From: Paramecium sonneborni
Taxonomy: Eukaryota; Ciliophora; Oligohymenophorea; Peniculida; Parameciidae
Reading direction: 5' to 3'
NCBI GenBank assembly: GCA_905182985.1
Contig: CAJJDN010000080.1
Coordinates: forward strand, 388,250-426,199
Length of the DNA stretch: 37,950 bases
Below the pieces are notes generated by a model. That model saw only the letters and a program-made list of their open reading frames with translations. It was not told where the DNA came from and did no database searches. The first letter of the stretch is position 1; each line of letters starts with the position of its first letter. A program made the position numbers and the translations under genes. Positions 24,401 through 35,252 of this stretch are shown piece after piece.

Positions 24401-27084
24401 AAAATATTAATTGTAAATTCTAATTTCCTTTTTAACAATGGAAGTCAAGGTGTTGGTATTACTGCTCAAAAAACAGTAATATAAATGAAATAGTGTGTAA
24501 TTATTAGCAATATAGCATTATCTTTTGGAGGAGGTTTATATCTGTAAGTAAAATCTTCTGACTTTATAATCAAAAAATCGATTATAATTGGAAATTCTGC
24601 TACAATAGGAGGGGGAATTTATTTAGATGAGGATTGCAATTTAAATAATAATAATTTTAATGAATCCTTATTGTAATTTAATACTGCTGGAGAATACGGG
24701 AATAATATTAAGGAAATACCAAATCATTTAGCTTTTATAATTAATTATATAGAGAACCCTTCTAAATCTGTTCTGCTAAATAATGAATGGATAAATAAGT
24801 TAGATCTAAAAAAATACAGAATGATAGAATAAGGAATCTAAATCTTTGCTAAAGATCTATTGATACCAAGCAATTAGGTATTGAAAACTTTTCAGATTTT
24901 TGACATACATAATTCAAATTTTAAGCCTTTTATTAAAGATATTAGCTTGTATTTTAAAAATAGTAAAAATGAAAAAATGCATAATTTAGTGAATTCATCT
25001 TGTGTAGTAAAAGAATAAAAAATAGCAAAAGATTAATAAGAATTATTAGATGGATAAGCTAACTAAATTTTATTCTTTGATAATGAAAAAAATTCTATTG
25101 ATTTTGGGTCATTATCATTTAGTTTGAATCCATATTAAGAAAATTACAGTCATCTACAGATTGAAATAAGTTGCTAAATAAAAGAGTCAACATAGAATTT
25201 GAAATATATTGTAAATGCAAAGAGCCTAAAATGTTAATTGGGAGAATTTTATGTTGATAATGGATGTCAAATTTGTTAATCAAATTAAGGATATTATTCT
25301 GTTTCATATAATGCAACAAAGTGTTCTATTTTTGATAAAGATAAATACTCTAATATTACTTCAAACATGATTTAATTGCTTCAAGGATTTTGGAGACCAA
25401 ATAATTTTTCTGATTATGTGGAATCTTGTTTCAAGAATCCTTTATTTTGTAATGGTGGATGGTAAGTATCACATTCCACATGCAGCTTAGGGCATATAGG
25501 AGCTTTATGTGAAGAATGTGATATTTATAACATTAGGGGACATGGGATTTATTTCAAAAATTCATGGGATTAAAATTGTTTAAAATGTTAATTTTAATGG
25601 AGCAATACATTACCAGTTTTTATTGGCTGTCTTTGGTATATTATTTTTAATAATAGTAATAGGACCTTTATATCAATTACAATGTCATTAAGAAGCATTT
25701 CTAGATCTAATTAATTATATAAATCCCTTATAATTGCGTAAAGATTTAGTAAAATACTATTTAAATTAAATTAAGGTAAAATATTATCAATAAATTTAAG
25801 ATCAAGAAAGCATTTAATTAAAAATGATGATAAATTACATATGGATATTTAGTGTCATTTTTACATTTAACATCAAATTTTCGTTTTCTTTACTTTTTAT
25901 TGAATAAACTAGTGATACTTCTTACTTTATAGCAAAAGATTTTGATTGTTAAATATCTTCTATTGAATAAATTCATATCGTTTACTTGAAAATATTTACA
26001 ATGTTAATCTTTATGATTATCTTGTTTATCTTAACAATATCTGGATCAGTATTTTATTCACTAATTATGAAACAGAAATATGATATAAGTCTACTTTCAA
26101 ATACAGCTCTCTACTTATATGTTTTTAATTATGCAGGATTAATAAAGATGTATTATATAATTATTTAATAGGTTTTCATCTTTGATTTCTAAAAGAGAAA
26201 TATCCAATAACTATTACATTTAGGGTGATGTATCTTAGAAATATGGAACTTAAGATCATTATTTTTGGTTATATTCTTTTATTATTCCTGGATTGTTTGT
26301 TATAGGTGGATTGATTCCTATCTTAATATTTATTCTTTTGATATTTAATAAAACTCGTTTAGAAAAAATTAAGCTAAGAAGACACATTTGTTATTTGTTA
26401 AATGAATACAAATAGCAAAGATATTATTGGGAACTGATTAAACTATTTAAGAAAACAATTATTATATTTATAATGGCAAATTTTGAAACAGATATAGTAT
26501 TAAAAGCATCATTACTAGGATTGTGTTTATTAACATATCAAATATTGGCTACATTTAATTAACCATACATTCTTTAAAAATATAATATTTTAGACTTATA
26601 AACCAGTCAAATTTGTTCAATTACTATATTTTTAGCTATAACTAAATACATTTGTGAATAAAATAATTACTTGCCATACTCTATGATGCTTTAAACTTTT
26701 ATCATAGGACTTTTTATAAAACTATGTTATCCATTTATATTTGGAATTGCTAGAAGTTACCATAAAAAATATAAATTCTTTTTCTTGAATAAATTACATT
26801 TTCTTCTAAATTAGAAAATACCAAATTTCTTTCTTACTAAAATTTTAATGAAAATGTTAGATAAATAAAAATTAAAGGAATAAAAATTGAAGAATAATAT
26901 AACTAAATTGAAGAACCATTTAATTTATTTCTCAAAAATATAATTAAGAAACTCAAAATAAATAATGACAGGTTTCTATTAGAGTTCATAAAGTTCAAGA
27001 ATTTAAAGTGTAAAATCAAGTAGAATAGGTATTGAAAAATTATATTTTGATCATATTGAAGAAGATGAATTTACTAAAAGATGA
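18463..27084 (+). CDS. giant cysteine-rich, beta-helix-like multi-spanning membrane protein, 2,831 aa, five introns
   Basis: It begins with a signal peptide (MTFLYLLLILCIKFASS). Introns 20013-20038, 21246-21271, 25636-25662, 25776-25800 and 26150-26171 (26, 26, 27, 25 and 22 nt) leave exactly 2,832 codons including TGA. Residues about 430-485 and 610-920 carry furin/EGF-like cysteine clusters with repeated C-x2-C pairs. Residues about 930-2,200 are a very long, N/I/S/F-rich region of short strands, with GGGLYL and IGGGIYLDEDC near 2,005-2,035. It looks like a parallel beta-helix (pectin-lyase-like) fold, which is inference from the pattern. A second cysteine module (about 2,240-2,365) contains FCNGGW and GHIGALCEECD. 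A bundle of membrane helices follows (about 2,370-2,750), including MLIFMIILFILTISG, with the conserved-looking stretch NTALYLYVFNYAGLIKM. The tail is basic then Ser-rich and ends DHIEEDEFTKR. I know the architecture as a large ciliate family; the function is unknown. A surface or endomembrane location is inferred. Confidence 0.95.
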
Positions 27085-28699
27085 ATGAAAATTTTATATA
27101 AATTTTATGAATATCATTAGATACTATTTATTTTATTTATTTAAATTCATATCTAAAAATAACTCTAAAATTGTTTAATTAGTTAATAATGTTAATATTT
27201 AAAATTAAAATAATATTTAATATTTTTATCTTAATTAACCTTCAGATTTAGGAAACCTTTGCTATAGACGGTAATTCATAAAGAGGATTTCTTCTTCTGA
27301 GTTAAGAAATTAAGATATTATTTTGCAAATTATAATCCAGATAATTTTGAGCTAAATGGAATAGTCTCAAAATTCATATTCGACTTTTCATTTACGAGCT
27401 TCAACTACTACTCTCTATAATCGATAATTTTTTCACTTGGGTCATTAAGAATTTTTAATCTAAAGAAAACGCTTCAACACACAAGTCCTATTTTTCTGAC
27501 TATTTTTAACATTTTATAAGATATTTGGGAAATATTTTAAAATCTTTCCTCTGACATTGTCTAAATTTTCTGAATATTCATCCGCTTTCTCCTTTTTTAA
27601 TTAACTTAAAGCAAATCTAAATATCATTTCTATATAATCTTAGATTATATCTAATAAACAAACTGTAAATTGATGATTTCAAGTACAAAGAAATAAGGAC
27701 TTTGAATTTCTAATTAATCTTATTTTGGTATGCAATTGATTTATCAAACTTTAAATAGCTTTTTATAAATTATTCGAGTAACTTTTTTAATATTAAAATA
27801 AATTTTGGCTAATTTATCTTAGAAATTCTTTTTTATGAAATCATTACAGATAATCCTATTCTTAATCCTTTAGAAATTAAACATATTGAGGTAGAACTAT
27901 AATACTAATTTCATTGAGAGTATTTGAACTATAAAGAAGAGATCTGGTAGTGATTTCTAAGTATACTTATATTACTTAAATCAATTTGATTAGTATACAG
28001 TCTTAAAAATAAGTTAAAAATATGATTATTAATTCTTTTTAGGTTATTTTAATAACTTCCCAATAAAAGACTGTTTTTGTATAAAAATAATTAAATTAAA
28101 GTCTAGTAGATTTCTTCTCTAAATTATTTTGATTTAAAGAGCTCATAAAGGAAAAAAGAAGGTATCAAAAATGAAGGAAGAGTGATATTGGTTAACATAA
28201 TTATAACATCCCCTTTTGATGATAATAAGTATCAGATCTATGAGCAACATTTACCAAGAACAATTTATGCCGAGATATTTAAGGATATGAAATAAGTTAT
28301 ATAAATCCTCCATTTAAACTTGGTTATAAGTAAATGTAAATAAAAGAAGTTGTCATAACACTTTTATTTAGAATTACTACTTTTTAGAATTTAAAATATT
28401 CACTAATTTTTTTACCTCTATAATGAAAGGCGATTTAAAAAATCTAGTTTTTATCTTCAATATAAACTGTATCTGATTCTAGATTTTTTCCCCATAAAAT
28501 TAATGGATAGATAAATTCATAATAAAAAATTTTATTATTTTAAAATAAATTTTAAGACATAGGTTATTTTAGCCTTCTAATTTAGATTAAACTCTTCATC
28601 TGTTAACTTTTAATTGAATTTTTTCAATATTCAGCTTCATTATAATAAAGATAAATTTAAATAGATAATTTCCTTCAGCATGCAATTCCTTAGAGCCAA
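27085..28699 (+). pseudogene. decayed coding debris downstream of the giant gene
   Basis: No intact gene is present. On the plus strand, protein-like patches occur at about 27,670-27,990, including YEIITDNPILNPLEIKHIEV, interrupted by several TGA codons. Another lies at about 28,150-28,290 (EGRVILVNIIITSPFDDNKY and EQHLPRTIYAEIFKDMK). They lie in different frames and cannot be joined by plausible introns. Several of the TGAs sit where Trp would fit. I do not recognise the parent family, and the patches may come from more than one gene. The minus strand opposite contains only weak open frames. Confidence 0.4.
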
Positions 28700-29580
28700 T
28701 TCAAATAACTGTCTAAATCAAAATCAAAGTCATAAATATCATTTTCATAACTTTTAAGGCATTAATCTATAAATTCTATATATTTTAGTTGTTAAATAAA
28801 AGATTAATTTAGTGAATTTAATACTATTATATTTGTCTACATAAAGCACAATATTTTTATACAGACATTTTATAAAATGCTGAATTACCTGTCTTGATAT
28901 CGCATAATGCATTTAATGCATTAATTACGGCCATCCACATAGATATATTTTAAGCAAGTATCTGAACAAGCAGGTGTACACAGATTGCTTACTAATTTAT
29001 ATCTTTATAAGCAAAGTGAGCTGCTTATGATGTAATCTTTTATCTCTTAACTTTGAGCATATTATTAAAATAAATGATCATCATTTTAATTAATAATCAC
29101 CTAATAAAATGTTTTAATTTAAATTTTCCATGAATCTTCTAATAAAATGTATTATTATTAACATTAAAAGCATTTCAATTCTTTTGGACATGAATACCAC
29201 TTACCAGTTATTCTTTATTCATAATAATCAATAATGCATTTGGACATAAATCAATTGTATTTTCCTTGCAATTAGCTGCATCAAAGAAAATATAATACTT
29301 TGAATCATCTATACATTTGAAACATTTTAAATAGGATTATTAAATTTTAGGATCATCGAAAATCTGAAAATTTTTATCATTAGCAAACAATTTCCAATTT
29401 AAAAATACTATCTCCGTTATTAATATCCTAATTATAGTATTACTAAGAAGAAATCCTGAAAACTAAATAAGCCATTCCATCAACAACCTTTTGTAAAATC
29501 ATACTTTATCCAACCAGAAATGGTATATCAATTTCCTATTTGGTTAATTATTGTAGTTGTTAATGTACGTTCTTAAAATA
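28700..29580 (-). pseudogene. cysteine-rich surface-protein pseudogene fragment
   Basis: The minus strand reads a Cys-rich protein of the same general type as the two giant genes, broken by frame changes. Around 29,330-29,240 it gives YLKCFKCIDDSKYYIFFD, then ANCKENTIDLCPNALLIIM. Near 29,226 the frame shifts to TGKWYSCPKELKCFQC. Around 29,000-28,880 it continues CTPACSDTCLKYIYVDG and QCIKCIM, then loses its cysteines and ends at TGA near 28,680. No 20-38 nt intron was found to repair the break at about 29,226. The cysteine-pair spacing and the NALLIIMN segment suggest a paralogue of the ciliate Cys-rich transmembrane proteins that has lost its membrane part. The exact limits are uncertain. 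Confidence 0.55.
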
Positions 29581-30547
29581 TTTTTAGTCCTTTCACTAAA
29601 AATATTATTTACTCTTATTAAATTTATTTCGAAACTATATAAAATTTAAGGATATAATCAAAAAAATTAAATATCGAATAATTGAATCTTTTAATAAAAA
29701 GTTTAAAAACCTTCCATTAAACACATTTAAATTGAATTTTCAGCATATTAATAAATTACAATAAATTATTACCAACCCACTATATCTTCAAAAGGTATAA
29801 AGAGGAGTTCAATCTGTCTTCATAATAATTTTACTTTTGGCTTGAATATCAATATATTACTTAATGATAGATACAAAAATTAGAGAAGATTTATTAAATT
29901 TTTTCTTTAAACTCAATTTAAGTATTAAATCAAATTTTTTAATTTAAATTAGGATATTTCTTGGAATTGCATCATCGAATAATTCACTACAAATTTAATT
30001 TATAGCTAGACTATAGCGATGATATTTAAATAATAACGGTTTAAATTTGATTTAATCCGATTTCAATTTCATCAAAAAAGGTTTCATTCCACTTAAAAGC
30101 CAGATTGAACAAAGATTATTCGAATAAGTAAAAAACAAAATAAAATACAAACTTTATTGATTTTCTAATTTATCATAAATCAAAAGGTTAATTGAGAAAA
30201 CCTATCTTATAAATCTGACACTTATTGATTCATATCAATTTAATTTTAGCCTTATATTAATCGGATTTTAAGGAAATTTAATATTTGAAGAGATAAGTTT
30301 GTTCATTTGCCGATTAGGTCTGTTTATTAGATATCGTATGAATATTTTTATTGGGTTTATTATATAAAAGGCAATAACTTTATTCGCTATTAATATATAC
30401 TTTAATTATCCTGTTATCCTTAAAAATTCAGCTTCTTTTATTAATTTAATATTTTTGGATTTTATGTTAAAAAAATAGAGTTTATTTCAACAATTATCTT
30501 TTAATATATTTTATATTTATGTAAACTTTTGAATGAAAAGCCATACA
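29581..30547. other. gene-free AT-rich stretch
   Basis: I see no gene, intron chain or repeat here, only AT-rich sequence leading up to the GC-richer tRNA-like island at 30548. Confidence 0.45.
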
Positions 30548-30619
30548 CCGCGCATCGCACAGAGGTCAGTGCAACCGGTAGATTATCGGAGGGTCCAAGT
30601 TCAATTCTTGGTGTGGGGG
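30548..30619 (+). tRNA. tRNA-like element, probably degenerate
   Basis: This GC-rich island in AT-rich DNA folds as a tRNA. The acceptor strands 30548-30554 and 30612-30618 pair at six of seven positions (third pair G-G). T8 is present. The D-stem GCAC/GTGC (30557-30560, 30569-30572) encloses an 8-nt loop AGAGGTCA containing the GG pair. The T-arm CCAAG-TTCAATT-CTTGG (30595-30611) is perfect. A run of T follows directly, fitting a Pol III terminator. The anticodon arm is poor: stem ACCGG/TCGGA has an A-A pair, and the 7-nt loop TAGATTA has A instead of T at position 33. The nominal anticodon GAT (Ile) is therefore unreliable. Pairing CCGGT with ATCGG instead leaves a 5-nt loop, as if two loop bases were lost. 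I favour a tRNA pseudogene over a working gene. Confidence 0.6.
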
Positions 30620-33600
30620 TTTTTATTTTTTTTAAATTTACTTCAAAATCATATTTTTAGTATTTGATAATTTAATTTTAATAATCATTTATCATTTATT
30701 ATTATTATTATTTTTTTATGATTTAGGATAACCTCTTATTTGGATAATTTCTATACTTATTATAACTTGAATTTAAAATCATTAATTAATAGTGGTTATG
30801 AAGTTTGTTAATAATTCAATTTTAACAGTATATGATTGCTTTAAAAATCTTTAAATAATTTCATTTTATTTACCTAGTATCTCAAATTATTTTCATTTAT
30901 ATTTATTTTCTATTTCCTAATGAAGATATTTCTATCGAAACCTTATTGATTTTCATCAAGAAATTTCCTAATCTAAAGATAAGTGAATGTTAGGTATTTT
31001 TTGCCTATAATCAGTAAACTTTCTTAATCGAGATAATTTAATTAATTTCTGATTTTATAATACTTATTAGTTTCATTAGCAATATGAATAAATTCCTGTG
31101 AGCTTCACTAAAATTGTAAACTTATGTCTAAGATACTATTCGTGATTATCTTAGGATACAATAATATAGAATATTTTTATTAATGCTACAACAGCATGAT
31201 CAAAACTTACTAGAAAAAGATATAAGACTCAAAGGGATTAGCTAAAAAATGGTTTTCAAATAAAACTGATACCTGAAGTTCTAGGATAACCTCGACTTTT
31301 TGAATGATTTACATGGCGAAGTTTAAAAGAAAATTGTTTTTCAATGTATGAGCTCTTTGATGTTTAATGTTTAATAGATAAATAATTTCAACTATTTAGT
31401 GTCAATCCATTTTCTTATCCAATCTATTGGCTTTTTGAAATATAAGGCTCTTCTTGCATATTTGCATTTAAGAAACCATCAATTGAGTTTGCAATTGTCC
31501 CATAATCCTAATGCGCCATAATTATTTTTTTATTCTAAGAAGATTAGCTCAAGATAACCTTATCTGTATTGAATCATCATATGATGTGTTAGTCATTCTT
31601 CATCTTCTCGTATTATGGGATCTAAGGAAGGGAACTTCATATCCTCATCAGCATGTATAATTATTCTACCTTTTATTTTTTATCTTAATATTTATGAGAG
31701 ATATTTTTATGATGGATTCGGATTGGGTATTTATTTAAAATCATTGTTATAAAATCTTTTAAAAAATCTTCCAAATTATTCTTATCTTATGTTAACTAGT
31801 GAATGACCTTATAAAATATATATTTTCTTTTATTAAATTACTATAAGATTAAGTCCTTTTTCTTGACATATACTGTCTCCTTATATTTTATACAAAATTT
31901 GTTCTGAAGCTTTAGAAACAGATTTTTAAATTAATGAATAGTCCTTATATCATTTCGTTAATCTATTTGAAAGGATTTTATACCTCTAGCGCTTTTGAGT
32001 AAATTATTGGTTCTTGACACTTTCCTGTATTATAGGTATAATTCTTTTGTTGTTTATTATGTAGTGAAAAAAAATCTTTGGTGATAATAATACAAATTTA
32101 TTTAATAAATTCATGATTGATAATTTTACATTATTCTGGTACTTCCAAAAGTTATAATTGCTATCTAAGTAATATGGAATCAATTTATTTAACTTGTTTA
32201 TAACCATCATTTAATTTAACTGAACAATCTAATATACATTTATATATATTTATTTAATTAAATGTTATTATAAAATAATAATGAGCCTCAATTTTTTTTT
32301 TGTTTTTGATAAATAATTTTATGCGAAAACAGTAGCCATTTAAATCAATTGGTGCTATGAATAATCAAATCTGCAGGATTTATGACAACAAGCAGATAGT
32401 CTAATTGATATCTAAAACTTTCTATCCATTTCACCAGACTATAATTTAGGAATCGGTTAAGATGAAAAATAATTAAATAATATAAATTAATATTTTAATC
32501 ATTCATAAATATATTTTGATTGTATTTATATATGAGAATATTATTATCAATATTTAACACATAATTTTTTATCATTTATTTATTTATAATTAAAGAATTA
32601 TAAAATAGAATCTATATCTGGTGAATGGAAACAATTTAGCAGAAATATAAAACATTGTTCTTCGATCAGAATCTTTTAATATCATATAAAGAGAAAGATT
32701 TAATGTTTAAATTTAGTTGATAGAAATAATGATGATCTTTTCTAACTATTCCATTAAGCCTAATTTTGAAAAACTAGTTTTTTTGGAACCACAAAAATAG
32801 TTAAGATAAAGTACTAAATTGGCTTGTCTTACTTATGAAAAAATTTAATTATCATCTGAAAATATTTTGAAAAGCCTTATTAAAGATAACTACTTAAACA
32901 TGAGAATTAAATATACAGTTTTGTGATTTATTTTAAGTTCAAAATTTTTCACACTTTAAGTTTTATTATAAGAGTTTCTTTGAATAAATTAATGTAATTA
33001 TTTTTTTTTAAAATCATAATCACAAAAAATTAATTTTTTAAAATCCTTCCAAAGATAAATCCCTTCAAATTTCAATTTTAGGAACAAGTCTATCAAAAAA
33101 TCTAAAAAGATTGCATTATTAAAATATTTTGTTGCATTAATCTAAGTAAATATATTACATGTGTATTGATATTTTAGGCAATATATTTCCATAATATGCT
33201 AAAAACTTAAATTTCATATTATTTCTATCATATAAATGAACAATTTCAATGATATTAAAATCTCCTCCAAAAAAAGTATTTTTAAATGTCCTTTATTTTA
33301 AAAATTTTTAATTGAAATTCCTTTAATTTAAAATCTTTGGCTAACATACTTGCTCTAAACCACAGGCAGAGTCAACCCAAAGAAGTTGGGCTAAAATTAG
33401 ATAAAGGGCATTCAATATTAAAAAATATCATATATAAAATATCATAGTGTTTGCGGACATTCATCAATATACAAAGAAAAAAATATCAAATTTTTTTTTT
33501 TAATTTAACCAATATTATTAAGTTTACATTGAATCTAGAAGCAAGTTGTCATTATGAAAGCATCGATAATATAAACACAAAAAAATAATATTTAGTCATT

Positions 33601-35252
33601 TTTATGCAGGTTTTATTTATAATAAGAGTTCAATAGTTCATATTTAGTTACTGTAATTGGAATTTTATTTTATAAATAAATGAAATAATTTATAATGGAC
33701 AAAATATGTATAATAAATCTCATTATAATGCATTCTTTTTTTCGTTGATAAGAATTTTTAACTTTATAAATTATTTATTTTTTATTTTAAGATGTTTTTG
33801 TTAGACTTTTATTAAGCTTTATCTTCTTACTTTTCTCTTTTTTATTTAAATTATTTTCTATTATTTTTCTTTACTTAAGGTATTTCCTTTGTTTATCTAT
33901 TTCATCACTTTCAAAATTTCCTTTATATTAAATTTCTCTTAAATACTTGAAATTTTCTCTTTTTTTCTATTTACCCATTAATTACAACATAGATAGTTAT
34001 CAGATAATTAAGAGTAGGTTTAACATAAATTATTACACAATTTACAATAATAATTAATTTCATACGAGCGATTTTGAAAAACGCATCAATTTTTGGACAA
34101 TACTTGTTGTTCTATTTAATTTCATGAAGTATTAACTAATAATTTATTACATGTTTTCATGTTTTAATCATAAAACTAAGAAGCTTATAATAGACATCTT
34201 TGCAAATACATTCATTATCAATTAAAAATTGATTAAATCTTCATAAAAAGTAAAAAAATTTGAAGCATTTTTACACTATTGTTATGTCATAAAACACATG
34301 GTATAGTTTAATTTTTTGATTAATATTGTTGCAACTATCGCTATGAGCATCATTAATGGAAAAAGGATTTTACATTTTCAACAAATTATTATTTAAAATT
34401 ATTCAAATAAATAAAATAGAATTCTATGAAATTGATCTAATTGCATAAAATTAAGGATAAAGATTAAATTATATTGTAACAAGGTATGTAATTATAATTT
34501 TTATTATTATTCATATATCAAGAAGCACATCAAAACTTTTCTATTAGATATTTAAGGTATTGAATGTTTATAATGAATAACATTATAAAAAAAGACTTAG
34601 ACATGCTAAAAAGTTTACTATAATCATAATATAACCAGGGTTGTATTAAAATTTAATTTTTATCGCTATATGTTAATTTTATAAAGATTCAAAATTGACA
34701 ATACATAATTAGCAATAGGTTGAGATATACTAATTATAATACATTATAGCTAAAAATATTACAGGACATGCTCCTGACCATCTTGATTTGATAAATTGGA
34801 TCGTTGCATCTGTAAATGCAAATTCTTTAACTGTTTAAGTATCATAGTTTATTAAGTTTCATTTAATATTTTCATAATAATCCATCCAAATTTAAATTAA
34901 ATATTCTCTAATTTTCTATTTAATTCATGAACAAAAGATGTACAATTTGTGGCTGATGTTGAATCAATATAACATGGACTTGAGCAACTTTAGTATAATT
35001 TATGTGTAGATTGACTATTTAAGTGAGATCTAATTATCGCTGTACTATTTAAACTTATAATAATTTGATTGTTAAGGTTTTTTCATATAAATATAATTAA
35101 AAAGTCAAAATGTGTTTTTATGTACATAATATAGAATAAATTTAAACCTGTTTTATCACAAACTATCCGTTTCTATTTTTATAAAGTTTCTATTAATATT
35201 TTCTATTGAAAAATATAAAAATAATTGATTTTATTAATATTGTTATATATAA
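30620..35252. other. gene-poor AT-rich stretch with coding traces
   Basis: No intact gene is visible in 4.6 kb. On the minus strand, about 31,690-31,593 reads GRIIIHADEDMKFPSLDPII then REDEE before a TGA, and continues protein-like for a few dozen codons; it looks like a decayed exon. A small GC-richer patch at 33,360-33,410 contains a short hairpin (CCCAA/TTGGG, 33376-33390) with no recognised RNA family. Long T- and A-tracts occur (for example near 33,490). Nothing else is supported. The final part must hold the promoter of the gene starting at 35253. Confidence 0.45.

Noticed and set aside
29200..29240. Very short GT..AG segment as an intron repairing the Cys-rich pseudogene
   Set aside because: No GT..AG pair of plausible length (20-38 nt) in the right phase exists here, so a true frame break is more likely.
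33371..33390. Telomeric repeat seed (CCCAAA-like)
   Set aside because: There is only one copy, with no tandem array; a Paramecium telomere would be a long run of C4A2/C3A3 units.
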